A stretch of DNA of 64,000 nucleotides from Anoplolepis gracilipes (Eukaryota > Arthropoda > Insecta > Hymenoptera > Formicidae). Below, one piece after another: positions 24,601-37,791 of this stretch. Where the stretch lies: NCBI RefSeq assembly GCF_047496725.1, contig NC_132977.1:5278501-5342500 (forward strand), given 5' to 3'. Within the stretch, counting starts at the first letter, position 1, and each line of letters starts with the position of its first letter. The notes below the pieces were generated by a model. It made no database searches. It was not told the origin of the DNA and saw only the letters and a program-made list of their open reading frames with translations. A program made the translations under genes and the position numbers.

Positions 24601-25090
24601 CCGAGGGCATTATTCATAAATTAACAAATCTTATCTGTTTTGACAAAGCACGCGAAGAGGTAAGAAAAATGATTTAAAACAACTTTCCTATTCTAAATAA
24701 CTTATAACTATTTCTTGATACTAATCACTTTTATGTAATATAGATATTGCAATTTATTTTGCAAATAAAATTTCGGCCGTTAAAATTCAGCGGAATGGGT
24801 CTATTTTACTATGGTCACAAATTTCTTTGTAAGGTTAGCTTTTAAAATTATTCACTTTTGAAATAATATAAAATAATATAATAACAAAATTTTATTGTAA
24901 TATCAAAATTTATTTTTTTGCAAAAAGATTTTAAATAGTAATATTTGATGTTTGTTTTTAGTTTTTCATTTGGGTTCTCTCTGTTGTTATTTTTGTAATT
25001 CAAATGTTGGATAGTTCTCCTGAATATCAAATAATTTCCAACGGAGATAATATGACATGTTACCATTTACATAAAAAAAAGAAAGATTAG
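21679..25090 (+). CDS. Gustatory receptor copy 5 (A-type), 1-base lesion at exon 2
   Basis: Exons: 21679-21948, 22716-22980, 23387-23542, 23989-24244, 24591-24659, 24744-24833, 24962-25090. Each exon is open in the family frame, but exon 2 is 265 nt instead of 266: its first bases after the TTTTTAG acceptor read AATAC where other A-type copies have AAATAC. Joined as usual, exon 1 would run into TAA within five codons, and no other acceptor restores the frame. Exon 3 also lacks three bases, removing the tryptophan of the LW.AM end. Exon 7 is extended by a lysine-rich tail (HKKKKD). It is therefore a young pseudogene, or an intact gene with a base-call error. Otherwise it resembles copies 1 and 4. 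Confidence 0.75.
22083..22384. mobile_element. Fold-back MITE in intron 1 of copy 5
   Basis: Ends AAAGGACCCCGCACGA and TCGTGCGGGATCCTTT pair, and the arms continue with AAATTAGCTAAAATTTTAGTA. Flanked by AATC at 22079-22082 and 22385-22388, a possible 4-bp target duplication. No coding capacity. Absent from intron 1 of the other copies. Confidence 0.7.
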
Positions 25091-25872
25091 ATTGTTATGG
25101 ACTTTTTTATATAATATTTGTTTAATTAATTGTTATTATTTTATATATTTTTAATTATTAAAAGTTTAATTATATGTATAAATGACAACTATAATGATGT
25201 TATATAATATATGTATATACATGTGTGTGCGTGCGTGTATAAATGCATTGCTGTGTGCGTGTTATATAAAAATGAAACCGTTCATATAATTCTCTCTTCA
25301 TTTATTAAAAAAGTATTGTGTAATTTCTTTTTACCTGCCATACAATTTTTATATTAAATATTTGCAGTAAGTGTCATTAAGGTGAAAGTTGTTTAGCAAT
25401 TATTGACGCTAATATTGTTTACTGTGTAATTGCATCCATTGATTATGTTATTATGTATATTTTTGAAGGAATTAAATATAGCATCTGGCATTAACACAAT
25501 AATTCAAATATTTGTAATTGCATTAGTTAAGAATTCCTTAAAAATTCTATTGATTAATTGTATAGTATATTAATGATATTTATTACGATATTTATTACAA
25601 TATTTATTATGATACTTATTAACAAAAGTTATTTATATGAATGTTGTATGGATACATTTTGTATGTAATAAAAGGAGCAGAAAATAAAGAAATAGAAAAT
25701 ATTTACTGACACGTTGTAAATATCAATTATTTTAACATTGCATCTATGTTATTATTTAATATTTCAACGATGCTAAAACAACGATATAATCAAGTATCAT
25801 CTTATCATGCTGATAAATGTAACATCAGCATGCTATAGCATCTTCACCTCAAGATCTAATATTATAGTTAAT
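25091..25872. other. Spacer between copies 5 and 6
   Basis: Parallel to 2453-3364: TG microsatellite (about 25210), distal block (about 25380-25425), ACGATATTTATT-like repeats (about 25575-25625) and a proximal promoter-like block before relic copy 6. No coding sequence. Confidence 0.6.
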
Positions 25873-27197
25873 ATGGAATTGCGAGAGTTTGCGATCATGG
25901 TTGGCACTATAGAAGAAGTTTTAAATCCTTTTTACAATTAGTCGCTGTTTTGTTGGTTTTAGAATTTTTAGACATAGCTTCAGTCATTCAAGACTTTGTT
26001 CAAGCATCTTCTACATACTAACTATGTGGAGTGTTTATGTCTACGCCTTTTATTAGATGGTGATTTTCTTTGCATCGAATCGTATATTTAGAGGCTTTTT
26101 GATATCTTTTATAATAATGACAAATTTGTTTGTGATAAAAATATCTGTAATCATCATCGTTCGCAAACACGAGACACATTTTTTCTTTGTAAATATTTCA
26201 TTATAACTTCAGTAGTATAATATTTAAAAAAATTCTTTATGTCTATAAAAAATCTCAGTAGATTATACGTTGGAACAGCTGGAACACCCAAGGAATATTG
26301 TAAAATACGAAATTCGATAAAATGGATATTTATTATATGGTTTATAATTATTTATATAATGAAGATATTTGACTACATCTGATATACATATAAAAAGATT
26401 TCAGGATACAAGAGTATAGTTATCCCAGCCATTATATATTATCCTTATTTCCATCTCAATACATTCATGGACATAATATTTATGTTTTTTCTAAAGTATG
26501 TAAGATTAATTTTTTTCTTTTAAAATTAAGTAAATTTATTAAGAAATCTGAATAATATATTTTTATTAATTTTTAAGTTTATAAGTTATAAAAATGCTAT
26601 ATTTTTGAAACGTTATTTTTAGAAAATAACATATTAAGTAAATTAAACTGAAATAACTCTTAACTAGCAACATAAATAAAAAAGTTTAATAAAAGTTCTA
26701 ATCTAATATTTTATTTCTTCTTCTAAATGACAAATACATTGGTACATTATAATTACAGATATATTAGATTTGATAAAATTAAAGGTGATATCAACTTTTA
26801 GACATTGAACAACGTGGATTAAGATGCACTTGGAAAAAAATCTTTTGTTACTCGCTACGTAGCAATATTAATATAGATTTTCTAGTTTGTTTTGCAAGTA
26901 TCACTACAATCATTAAAGTTCAACGAAATGGGCCTGTTTTGTTTTGACTGCAATTTTATTCGTAAGGTTAGTTTTTAATATTATTTATATTTTTATATAA
27001 GAATATACTATAATGTAATTGAAAAATAATTAAAAGTTTAGCTTATGCATATAAATATACCAATAATTATATTTGATATTTACTTTTAGTTCATCGTAGG
27101 AATTGTTAGTATTGTGATTTTTATGGTGCAAACGGATCCCTCTCTCTTATCTCGAATTTTAATTTCGAGAAAAAATAATACAACATGTTTCGAGTAA
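25873..27197 (+). pseudogene. Gustatory receptor copy 6, deleted pseudogene
   Basis: A compressed B-type copy. Exon 1 (25873-26173) keeps MELREFAIMVGTIE but is broken by a frame change and TAG near 25940; its donor reads GAGACAC instead of GAGGTAC. Intron 1 is reduced to about 55 bp. Exon 2 (about 26230-26496) and exon 3 (about 26733-26857) carry frame changes. Exons 4 and 5 are gone. Exon 6 (26877-26966) has TAG as its third codon. Exon 7 (27090-27197) is still open. The 5' half is closest to copy 2, and the 3' flank matches copies 2 and 7. Confidence 0.85.
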
Positions 27198-28111
27198 TTG
27201 AAAAAAAATATAATTTGGAATACATGGTATTCTTCCAGCGCATTACATAATATTCATACTTCTAATTATTACAAAGTTAATCGTAAATGACGTTAATAAT
27301 TAATAGATAAGGAAATGTATAAACTTATAAATGTATAAGTTGTGATAATCAATAGAATAAAAGAACAAAATAGAAAAATAGCATTTCTGAGACAGCGCTA
27401 AACTTGACGCGCGCACTTTATTATATTTAATTAAACATTGTATTAAACGTGTATTTTAATTTTAAATAATTTGAACGTTCTGGTTCTTTTTCATAACGTT
27501 CTCACAAGGCAATAAATAACAATAAGTTAGTTAGTAGAATAATAAGCTAATCGGTAAAATAATAATGAGTCAACAAATAAATAAATAATTTATTGACTTA
27601 TTATCGTGCGCGAGATAAATTTTGGATTTAATTATACATATATAAACAAATCATATATGTAATCAAATAGTGTCAAATTTCGTATTTAATTACATATAAT
27701 TATATATTATAATTACATAAGTTCATTTTTTATCGGGTTTATATAAAAAATTTATTATAAATACATAAGTAATATACAAATCATATAACTCTATTTAGAA
27801 TTGTTATTACAATCGACTACAGTAAATTTAGTTTCCTTTTTAATTGAAACATTTAAAGATTAAGGATAATGTCTTAATTATAAATTACATAAATGTATTG
27901 CATAGATATATTTTATATATAATAGAAAAGTAGCAAAAAAAGTACAGAAACTAAAAATAACTAGTAATAGCTGACACATTGTACAATTATCTTAATATTA
28001 TTGTTTAATATTTCAACAACGCTAATGTAACAATCAAATTATGTCACCTTATCATAGCTTTCGATAAATGTGAGTACCCTATACTTCAACCCGAGGTCTA
28101 ATAGTTGACCT
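27198..28111. other. Spacer between copies 6 and 7
   Basis: First part resembles the 3' flank of copy 2 (AGCGCTAAACTTGACGCG near 27405 and the AGTCAACAAATAAATAAA hairpin near 27570-27605). Then a simple AT-rich stretch and the 5' block of copy 7. Nothing coding. Confidence 0.55.
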
Positions 28112-28135
28112 ATGGAATTGCGAGAGTTTGGAATC
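27965..28135 (+). promoter_or_regulatory. Conserved proximal 5' block of copy 7
   Basis: Contains GACACATTGTACAATTATC, CGCTAATGTAACAATC and TCTAATAGTTGAC (28097-28109, one mismatch to the array consensus). An in-frame upstream ATG lies at 28112. Confidence 0.45.
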
Positions 28136-31100
28136 ATGGTCGGCACTATAGAAAAAGCTTTAAATCCTTTTCACTTAGTAGTTTGTTTTCTTGGTTGTGG
28201 AATTTTTAGACATAGTTTAGGTCATTCAAGATTTTTCTTGAGCATCTTCTATATACTAACTGTGTGGAGTGTTTACGCTTGCGCTTTTTATAACGTGGTA
28301 ATTTTCTTTACACCGAATCGTATATTTACAGGCTTTTTGATCTTTTTCACAAAAATGACAAATTTGTTTGTGACCATAATATATGTAATCATCACCATTC
28401 GTTATCACGAGGTACATTTTATTTGTACATGGTTTATTATAATTTTAATCGTGTGATATTTATAATGGATATAATAGCATAAAACACTTTTCTAAAGAAT
28501 AACAATTTTATTTAGTTATTTAATAAAGCTATATTAATTCTATTTGATCAAGTGTCAAATTTTAATTAAATATGAATAAATATTATTTTTAGTAATAATA
28601 AATATAATATATTTTATATTTAGTATTAATAAGTTTTATTGTATACATCTTGTATATATCATATGAATTAATATAATATTTAATAAAATTTTTATCAAAA
28701 AAATTATTATTTTGTTATCAAATACTTCAATATATATTTTTATGTATTTAAAAAAAAAATGCGTATAATATTATATATTTATATATTATATATTTATATA
28801 TTATTATATTTTATATATTTTCTTATATTTTGTTATTCTTAGAAATTTCGTATGTGTATAAGAAATCTCAGTTTCGTAGACGATACTTTGGAACAGCTCG
28901 GAATACCCAAGGAATATTGTAAAATGCGACAATCGATAAAATATATAATGATTTTATGGTTTATGATGATTTGCATTACATGGGCAGTTGATGCTCATTG
29001 GACTATCGAAAAGTATCAAGATGTAAGGGCCATAATTATTCCCGTTGTTCTACATTATCCTTCTCATCTTAATAACTTTTTGGATATAATATTTATATTT
29101 CTTCTAAGGTTTGTAAATACTATTTTTGTTTTAAGTTATATGAGCATTATTAAGAAGTCTGAATAAAATTTGGATAAATTTTAAACTGTATAAATTATAA
29201 AAATGTGCTATGTTAAAAATATGTATATGTATGGATAAAAATTAATTAAATCATTACATATTTGAATGTGTATAACATATAGAATTCTATATAATCATCA
29301 TTTATTTAGCAGACTTGAAATTTAAAAAAACACGATTCTTTAATCTAGTATCCAAAATTTAGTAATGCACGGTTATTTCTATAAAATTATGAGATTGTAG
29401 TGGAAATAGAGAAATAGCAATGAAAATTTTGCACATAATTATGTTTAATTTAAAACATAAGCAAAAAAGTTTAATGTGTGCTTTATTTTATAAATGCGTG
29501 TGTCTTTACTTTCTTGACTAAATTTCAGATATATTGGTACTAGATTGAATAAAATTAATGACTATATTGGACAACTATCAAACACTAAAGAGTATAGATT
29601 AAGACTCACTTGGAAGAAGCCTCTTGTTACTCGTTACTATGTTCGAAGCGCTGAAAATCGTGAGCATGTATTGTGGATTGCAATGTATAATTATATAATA
29701 AATATATAATAAATTGATATATTTTAAGATAAATATAAGCAAAATCGAAAACTTTATTTAAACAAAAATACAATTTTTTAAATTTAGAGATGTAATAACA
29801 TATTCCATCTTATTATATTAAAATCATATTTATATAACGTTTTTACATTAATTTGTGATAATTTTGTATCTATTATGAACCAAAAGTATGCTATTTTATA
29901 AATATGATATTAAAAATTATATATTGGAAATTACATAACGTAACTATAAATATTAATTTTATTTTGCTTTATGACAAAATATTATTTATTTTGATGAAAG
30001 TTGTAATTGCATTATATTATATCTCTGATCGTCTCTTTGATCGTACATGATTTCAAATAAATAGACAAATATTACACGCATTTAGTCTTTAATAAGAATA
30101 AATCAGTGATCAAATATATTTCAGCGTCTTAATGTATAATAGATATATTTACCTATTAACATAACATTATATATAACATTAATGTTATTAATGTCTTTCT
30201 AGGCATCTTCATTTGAAACTTTGCCGTATAGCTCGCAATATAAATGATATTTATGGAATGCAGATAACCTTACAAATGATGTCTCATTTTATTTTTTTAA
30301 CTGCAACACTTTATTATCAATATCATATGGCGTTATGTCTCAAACAAATTTATAAAGATAGTGTTCCTATAAAAACTAAACTAATAATGCTAATTCATGT
30401 TTATGTATGGTGTGGCATATACTTAACAAAATTATTAACATTGAATTATATTTGCGAAAGCGTTGGCGAAAAGGTGAGCTTTTAAATAATGTTTAGATGG
30501 AGTGTGAAAAATATTTTTATCGTGATTAGATATAATATAAATTTTTTGCGATAGATTTTAGAATTATTTTAGTAAAGTATTTAGTAAAGTATTTGGATTA
30601 AAAAAAAGAATTAATAATTTTTCAATTTTTTTTTATAATAAACATTTTTTGTAACACACACATACAATTGTAAATTTTATTCATGTAACTGTACAATTTA
30701 CAAAACGTACAATTAATATAAAACACGGTACAATTATTACAATGGTAAAATTAAATTAATTTTATATCATTTTCAGGCCAAGAAAACCAAAAACATGATC
30801 GATAAATTGACAAGCTATGTTTATTTTAATCAGATACGCGAAGATGTAAGATAAATCTTCTAGTCTAAAAACTTTTGATTTTAAACAATTTTTATTAAGA
30901 ATTTCTAAATAACATTTATATTACAATGCAGATTTTCCAATTTGTCTTGCAAGTATCACTACAGTCATTAAAGTTCAACGGAATGGGCTTGTTTCGTTTT
31001 GGCTACAATTTTATTCGTAAGGTTAGTTCTTAATATTATTTATATTTTTATATAAGGATATACTATAATGTAATTCAAAAATAATTTAAAAGTTTAGCTT

Positions 31101-31253
31101 ATGTATGGAAATATACCAATAATTATATTTGATATTTATTTTCAGTTTATCGTAGGAATTGTTACTATTGTGGTTTTTATGGTGCAAATGGATCCTTCTC
31201 CCTTATCTCGAATTTTAATTTCGAGAAAAAATAATGCAACATGTTTCGAGTAA
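28136..31253 (+). CDS. Gustatory receptor copy 7 (B-type)
   Basis: Seven exons: 28136-28411, 28843-29108, 29529-29684, 30203-30473, 30777-30845, 30932-31021, 31146-31253. Total 1236 nt, 411 residues, all open; starting at the in-frame ATG 28112 would give 419. Exon 1 starts MVGTIEKALNPFHL. Exon 2 has VDDTLEQLGIPKEYCKM, shared with copy 9. Exon 3 ends NREHVLWIAM, with a GTATAA donor instead of the usual GTAAAT. Exon 6 ends GMGLFRFGYNFIRK, an arginine replacing tyrosine. TM7 reads VVFMVQMDPSP. It is closest to copy 9. Predicted seven-pass membrane receptor; ligand unknown. Confidence 0.85.
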
Positions 31254-31518
31254 TTGAAAAAAAATGTAATTCGGAATACATGGTATTCTTTCAGCTTATT
31301 ACATAATATCCATACACTTCTAATTATTTCAAAGTTAATCCTAATGACGTTAATAATTAATAAATAATGGCAAATGTACAAGCTCGTTGTGACAATCAAT
31401 AGAATAAAAGAACAATTGCATTTCTGAGCCAGCGCTAAACTTAACGCGCGCACTTTATATACATACATATATATGTGTGTGTGTAATAACTGTGAAATAA
31501 ACTTTATATCATTTTTAG

Positions 31519-31780
31519 GCCGAAAAAACCAAGGACATAATTCATAAATTGTCAAAGTTTGTTTATTTTAATCAAATCCGCGAAGATGTAAGGTACATTT
31601 TTTAAACTTTTAAATTTTCAATTTTAAACAATCTTTAATAATTTCTTTATAAAGTTTCTTAATAATATTATGATTTATGTTATAATGCAGCTTTTTCAAT
31701 TTGTTTTGCAAATATCACTACAGCCATTAAAGTTCAATGGAGTGGATTTGTTTAATTTTGGCTACAATTTTATTTGTAAG
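31519..31780 (+). pseudogene. Gustatory receptor copy 8, exon 5-6 fragment
   Basis: A stand-alone exon 5 (31519-31587, AEKTKDIIHKLS) and exon 6 (31691-31780, PLKFNGVDLFNFG), each open with splice signals, about 260 bp after the stop of copy 7. There is no exon 1-4 before and no exon 7 after. The following sequence aligns with the intron 6 start of copy 3 and then jumps to its 3' flank, so exon 7 was deleted. It is the edge of a duplicated block carrying the copy 3 3' end and spacer. Confidence 0.85.
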
Positions 31781-33751
31781 GTTAATTTTTAATATTATTT
31801 TTTAGTTTTTAATCTTATTTACACCTTTATACAAGCACATACAGCTTACTTGATAGCTATAAATTTCTAATAATTAGAAAGTTTATTGTAAACAATTACT
31901 TACTTATTTCAAAATTAATTTAATAAATAATTATATCAACATTAATATTAATTATGTGGTAATTATTCGCATTAAGAGACACTTTACTGTCCACCTCGAT
32001 ATATGTTATAAGAGTGAGAATGTTGATTACTATTTGCTTGACAACATACTATAGTTTTTGAGATATTTAACAAAAACTTTACTAAATAGGACGTAATTTT
32101 TTGACATTATGTACATTTAATAGAATGTTTTAAATATGTATTTAATAAGTCCATACATACATAAATCTATACTCAAACTGCTTACATTAAACATATGTTT
32201 ATCTTTACAATACATTTCGAATATCTACATTTTAAATAAATATTCATATTTATATGCACATAAGTCGATATCTTCTTATTCAGTACAAATCATTGTTCAG
32301 TCATAGTATTTTATTTATTTAATCAACATGCTTCTTAACTTTCTTAGCATTATCACGAGAAAAACTAATTAATTATTTAATTATGCTAAAATTTTTTTGT
32401 TTTCTCTAATAGTGTTGACGCATTTTTTGATATCACTATATTTAAATTATATAATAAATATTTATCTTTTTTTAGCCTCTGTGTATTTTTACAAATATAT
32501 AATGCAATTTTTAAGTGGAAACCTATCTTATTTTATATGTATAAACTGTAAAATTTTTATTAAGTACATATATTCTTTTGTTAAGTCAAATTTTAGTCAG
32601 TAATATAAAATAACTTTATTCTCTTAAGATCATCGGCAATATGTTCGTTAATGTAAACAATTACCTCATTATGCATTGTATATTTATTGATTTATTTTAT
32701 TAAAATTTATACTATTTAGTATTTTTATATATGTTTAAAAAAAATTTTTTTAATATTAATAAATTACATTTTTATTGATTAATTGTATAATATCAAAAAA
32801 TGTATTTTTTTAAGAATTTTAAAAGTAAATTTACAAAATTTGTTACTAATTACATAAATTAATCTTTCTATATTATTTTCAAGTCACTAAAAAATGTTAT
32901 TGCTTGTTCACTTATAATTCTACTATCAATTCAAATATCGTCGATTACTATCTGAAGGTAAAAGCTGTTTGACGTCATTGGTGCTAATATCACCCAGTGA
33001 TATCGATCAACTATTTTATTATATATGCTTATGTAATGAAATTAAAACGATAATGCATTAATTCTATTATTATTTTATCGTCTTGATAAAATGAATAATA
33101 TGCCAGCTAAATAATCCTTTAAAGAGATATGTCAATTTGCTTCAAAAATGCGAAAACTAATAACACTATGGTGATTATAAAACAGGTATTACATCCTTTG
33201 CTTCTGTGACTTGTAATAAAAATTAATTTTAATTTAATAAAAATAAACTAAAAGTAGCTAAATAAAATCTAAAAATATTTTTAAAATGACTCATTTGCAG
33301 ATGACTCATGTTTATTCAGATTTTTCGACTTATTTTAGAACATATTATTTTCTCTTAAAATATTTTACCTTTTTGTTTCAACATTCTATATGTAATAACT
33401 TATAATAATGCAACTCAGAAAAAGAACCAGATAAAACATAATTAATTATCCGTCGTTTGTCCATAAATTTTTTCCATGTACATTTAAGTAAATTCTTTTA
33501 GCAATAAATATCACATATATTCGTTACAGACAAATACAGTTTTTCCTATCGTGTATTATAATATGATTTATATGTACGTTATATCTAGATAACGAATTGT
33601 ACAAAAATAACGATGTTTTTTAAATCAAAGACTACTTGATATTTTTTATAATATAATTATAAAGAATAAGAAACTATTATATGGATTTATTTTAATATAA
33701 TAAATTATATTACATATTATGTCTAGGTATATTATTCTAATAAGAGATATA

Positions 33752-34332
33752 CAGGGTGTCTCATAACTAACGAGCCAACGCTCGTGAACGGATAGAGTAC
33801 AGTGAACTGAACAAAAAAGTATTAGGTTATTTTGCGATTTTCGCAATAATTATTAAAATATTAATTAAAAACGCTTAGCGAACAATATTATACATATGTA
33901 CAAGATGTCCGGTAATAATCACCCCACCTCTCTAGGGCTGATAGAGCAAGTCAAACTGAACAGTCCTGTATCATTTTGCGATTAGCGCAATAATTATTGA
34001 ACTATTAATTAAAAACGCTCAGGGTATGCTGAGCGTTATATGAGGCGTGCGCTCATACGCTGAGCATTTTTAATTAATATTTTAATAATTATTGCAAAAA
34101 TCGGAAAATGATACAGGACTTTTATATTCAGTTTGACCTGCTCTATCAGCCCTAGAGAGGTGAGGCGATTATTACCGGACATCTTGTACATATGTATAAT
34201 ATTGTTCGCTAAGCGCTTTTAATTAATATTTTAATAATTATTGCGAAAATCGCAAAATAACCTAATACTTTTTTGTTCAGTTCACTGTACTCTATCCGTT
34301 CACGAGCGTTCGCTCGTTAGTTATGAGACACC

Positions 34333-34335
<3 letters not shown>
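33752..34335. mobile_element. Mariner-like fold-back element (TA flanks)
   Basis: Long hairpin whose ends CAGGGTGTCTCATAACTAAC and its complement lie between TA dinucleotides (33750-33751 and 34336-34337). The arms are about 270 bp, and the word TTAATATTTTAATAATTATT recurs four times in alternating orientation. No transposase. The paralogous site after copy 3 (about 15620-15640) is empty, which shows a real insertion. Confidence 0.8.

Positions 34336-34380
<45 letters not shown>
34336..34380. repeat. (TA)n microsatellite
   Basis: Starts at the TA flank of the fold-back element, so it probably expanded from the target dinucleotide. Confidence 0.9.
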
Positions 34381-34383
<3 letters not shown>

Positions 34384-34717
34384 CAATAATATTGTCTTGT
34401 TTAATCGCTATATTGTAAATTATTTAATATAGTATATATTTTTTTATACAAAATTTTAACTATTTAACAAGCATCTTATTAATTATATATAAGTACTTTG
34501 TAACAGTATATAAAAAAAGAAATAAAGTTTTAAATAAATATTTATAACTATTTAGAATTGCTATTATAATCGACTTTAATAAATTTAATTTTCTTCTAAT
34601 TAAAATGGTTGAAGATTAATGATAATGTATTGAATATGAATAATATGAATGTGCATAGATATACTTTACATATAAAAGGGAGAAAGTAAAAAAGTACAGA
34701 AACTAATAATAGTAGCT

Positions 34718-34888
34718 GGCACATTGTACAAGTATCGATTATCTCAATATTATTGTTTAATACTTTAACGACGCTAATGTAACAATCTAATTATGTCATC
34801 TTATCATAGGGTTTGATGAATGTGAAGCACTTTATATTTTAACTCGAGGTCTAATAGTTAACCTATGGAACTGCGAGAGTTTGGAACC
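34718..34888 (+). promoter_or_regulatory. Conserved proximal 5' block of copy 9
   Basis: Contains GTATCGATTATCTC, CGCTAATGTAACAATC, TTATGTCATCTTATCAT and TCTAATAGTTAAC (34850-34862). An in-frame ATG at 34865 precedes the family start. Confidence 0.5.
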
Positions 34889-37791
34889 ATGGTTGACACC
34901 ATAGAAAAGGCTTTCAATCCTTTTCACTTAGTAATTTGTATTCTTGGTTGTGGAATTTTTAGGCATAGTTTAGGTCACTCAAGATTTTGCTTGAGCATCT
35001 TCTATATACTAACTGTGTGGAGTGTTTACGCTTGCGTTTTTTATTATATGGTGATTTTCTTTACACCGAATCGTATATTTGCAGGTTTTTTGATGTTTTT
35101 CACAATAATGATAAATTTATTTGTGACCATAATATCTATAATCATGACAATTCGCGATCACGAGGTACATTTTTTGTAAATGTTTTATTATATTTTTTAA
35201 TATACACTTTTAATAGTGTGATATTTACAGTGGAACCAATAGCATGAAACAATAAATATAATAATTTTATTTAGTTATTTGGTATATTAATTCTATTTGA
35301 TCAATTGTCAAATTAATTAAATATGAATTAAATAGTATATTTATTTATTTATAAGTATCTGTGTACTTATACGTAAAACAAAATTTTATATTTTTAAGAT
35401 GCATTTTTTCTTTTAATCATTAAAAAGACTAAAATATTATATTTAATAATATATTATATTATATGTTTAGTATTAACACTTTTATTGTAAATATATTTTG
35501 TATATATCACATAAATTTACATAATATTTAATGAAATTTTTATTAAAAATTTATTTTATTAAAAATTATTATTTTGTTATCAAATACGTTGGTACATATT
35601 TTTACAAATTTAAAAAAATCGTTTATAATATTATATATTTTCTTGTGTTTTGTTATTCTTAGAAATTTCTGATGTCCATAAGAAATCTCAGTTTCGTAGA
35701 CGATACGTTGAAACAGCTTGGAATACCCAAGGAATATTGTAAAATGCGACAATCGATAAAATATATACTGATTGTATGGTTTATGATGATTTGCATTACA
35801 TGGGCAGTTGATAGTCGTTGGTCCGTGAAAAGATTTCATGATAAAAGGGCTATAATTATTCCCGCTATTGTACATTATCCTTTCCATCTCAATACTTTCA
35901 TGGATATAATATTTATATTTCTGCTAAGGTTTGTAAAAACTATTTTTATTTCAAATTATATAAGCATTACTGAGAAATCTGAATAAAATTCGACTCAATA
36001 AATTTTGAAGTCTTTAACTACAAAAATGTGTTATGTTAAAACTATATGTATATAAACTAATTTAATTATTTCCTATTTGTATGTGTGTGACATAGAATTC
36101 TATATAGTCAGCATTTATTTATCGAACTTGAAATTAAAAAAAAACAGTTCTTTAATCTAGTGTATTAATCTAAAAGTTAGTAATGCACTGTTATTTCTAT
36201 GAAATTGAGATTCTAAGAGAAATAATAAGTAGTAATAAAAATTTTGTACATGATTATATGTAATTTGAAACATAAACAAAAAAGTTTAATGTGCGTTTAT
36301 TTTAGTGTCTATCTTTTCTTTCTTACATAAATTACAGATACATTGGTACTAGATTGAACAAAATTAATGATTATATTGGACAACTGTCAGAGACTAAAGA
36401 GTATAGATTGAGACGCACTTGGAAAAAGCCTCTTGTTATTCGTTGCAATATCCGAAGAACTGAACATCGTGAGCATGTATTGTGGACTGCAATGTAAATT
36501 GATATATCTTAAGATAAATATTGGTAAAAAATCAAAGAATTTATTTGAACAAAAAATATAATTTTATTAATTAAAGAGTGTATAAATATATTCCATCTTA
36601 TTATATGTATTAAAATCTTAATGATACAACGTTCCTACATTAATCTGTGGTAATTTTATATTTATTATCAACAAAAGTTTGCAATTTCATAAATATGATA
36701 TTAAAAATTACGTATAGTAACTATAAATGTTTATTTTATTTTGCTTTATGACAAAATATTTATTTTGATGAAAGTTATAATTGCATTATATCTCTGATCG
36801 TATCTCTGATCGTACATGATTTCAAATAAATAAACAAACATTACACGCATGTAGTTTTTAATAAAAATAAATCAGTGATCAGATATATTTCATTTTATAT
36901 CTTAACATATAATCGATATATTCATCTATTATCATTAATGTTATTAACGTCTTTCTAGGCACCTTCATTTGAAACTTTGCCGTATTGCTCGCAATATAAA
37001 CGATGTTTATGGAATACAAATAACCTTCCAGATGATGTCCTATTTTGTTTTTTTAACTGGAGTATTTTATTTGCAATACAATATAACGTTATGTCTTAAA
37101 CAATTTTATAGAGATAGTGTTCCTATGGAATATAAACTAACAATATTAATGCATGGTTATGTGTGGTGTGGTATATACTTAACAAAATTAGTAACATTGA
37201 ATTACATTTGCGAAAGCGTTGGCGACAAGGTGAGCTTTTAAGTAATGTTTAGATAAAATGTTAAAAAAACATTTATATTATGATTAGATATGATATTCAA
37301 TTTTATATCATTTTCAGGCCAAAAAAACTAAACACATGATCTATAAATTGACAAACTCTGTTTATTTCAATCAGATACGCGAAGATGTAAGATAAATCTG
37401 TTAACGTATAAACTTTCGATTTTAAACAATTTTTATTAAGAATTTTTAAATAACATTTATGTTACAATACAGATTTTCCAATTTGTTTTGCAAATATCAC
37501 TACAACCATTAAAGTTCAACGGAATGGGCTTGTTTTGTTTTGGCTACAATTTTATTCGTAAGGTTAGTTTTTAATATTATTTATATCTTTATATAAACAT
37601 ACTATAATGTAATTCAAAAGTAATTTAAAAGTTAGCTCATGTATTAAAATATACCGATAATTATATTTTATATTTATTTTCAGTTTATCGTAGGAGTTGT
37701 CAGTATTGTGATTTTTATGATGCAAATGGATTCTTTTCCCTTATCTCGAATTTTAATTTCAAGAAAAAATAATGCATCGTGTTATGATTAA
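34889..37791 (+). CDS. Gustatory receptor copy 9 (B-type)
   Basis: Seven exons: 34889-35164, 35663-35928, 36338-36493, 36959-37229, 37318-37386, 37473-37562, 37684-37791. Total 1236 nt, 411 residues; the ATG at 34865 would extend it to 419. All junctions GT-AG. Exon 1 MVDTIEKAFNPFHL with CGIFRHSLGHSR. Exon 2 VDDTLKQLGIPKEYCKM (lysine for glutamate in VDDTLEQ). Exon 3 has YRLRRTWKKPLVIR and ends TEHREHVLWTAM. Exon 4 ends LNYICESVGDK. Exon 6 reads GMGLFCFGYNFIRK. TM7 is VIFMMQMD and the stop follows SCYD. Intron 4 is very short (88 bp) compared with about 300 bp in copies 7, 10, 11 and 13. Closest relative in the window is copy 7. Ligand unknown. Confidence 0.85.

Larger units (their letters stand above)
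31781..34864. other. Duplicated spacer between copies 8 and 9
   Basis: 31860-33740 and 34380-34440 match the spacer after copy 3. Within it lie the distal block (about 32950-33005), an ACAGG..TTACATCC word (about 33184) and the fold-back element at 33752-34335 with a TA tract. The last 250 bp are the upstream region of copy 9. No gene supported. Confidence 0.65.

Noticed and set aside
31142..31555. A 137-codon minus-strand open frame
   Set aside because: Antisense to exon 7 of copy 7 and the copy 8 fragment; composition is explained by the plus-strand exons.
33646..34432. Two nearly identical short frames (MRKSQNNLILFCSVHC start) in opposite orientation
   Set aside because: They are the two arms of one fold-back element, not duplicated genes.
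35543..35887. A 114-codon open frame on the minus strand
   Set aside because: It lies antisense to exon 2 of copy 9 and its upstream intron; no splice logic or family similarity.
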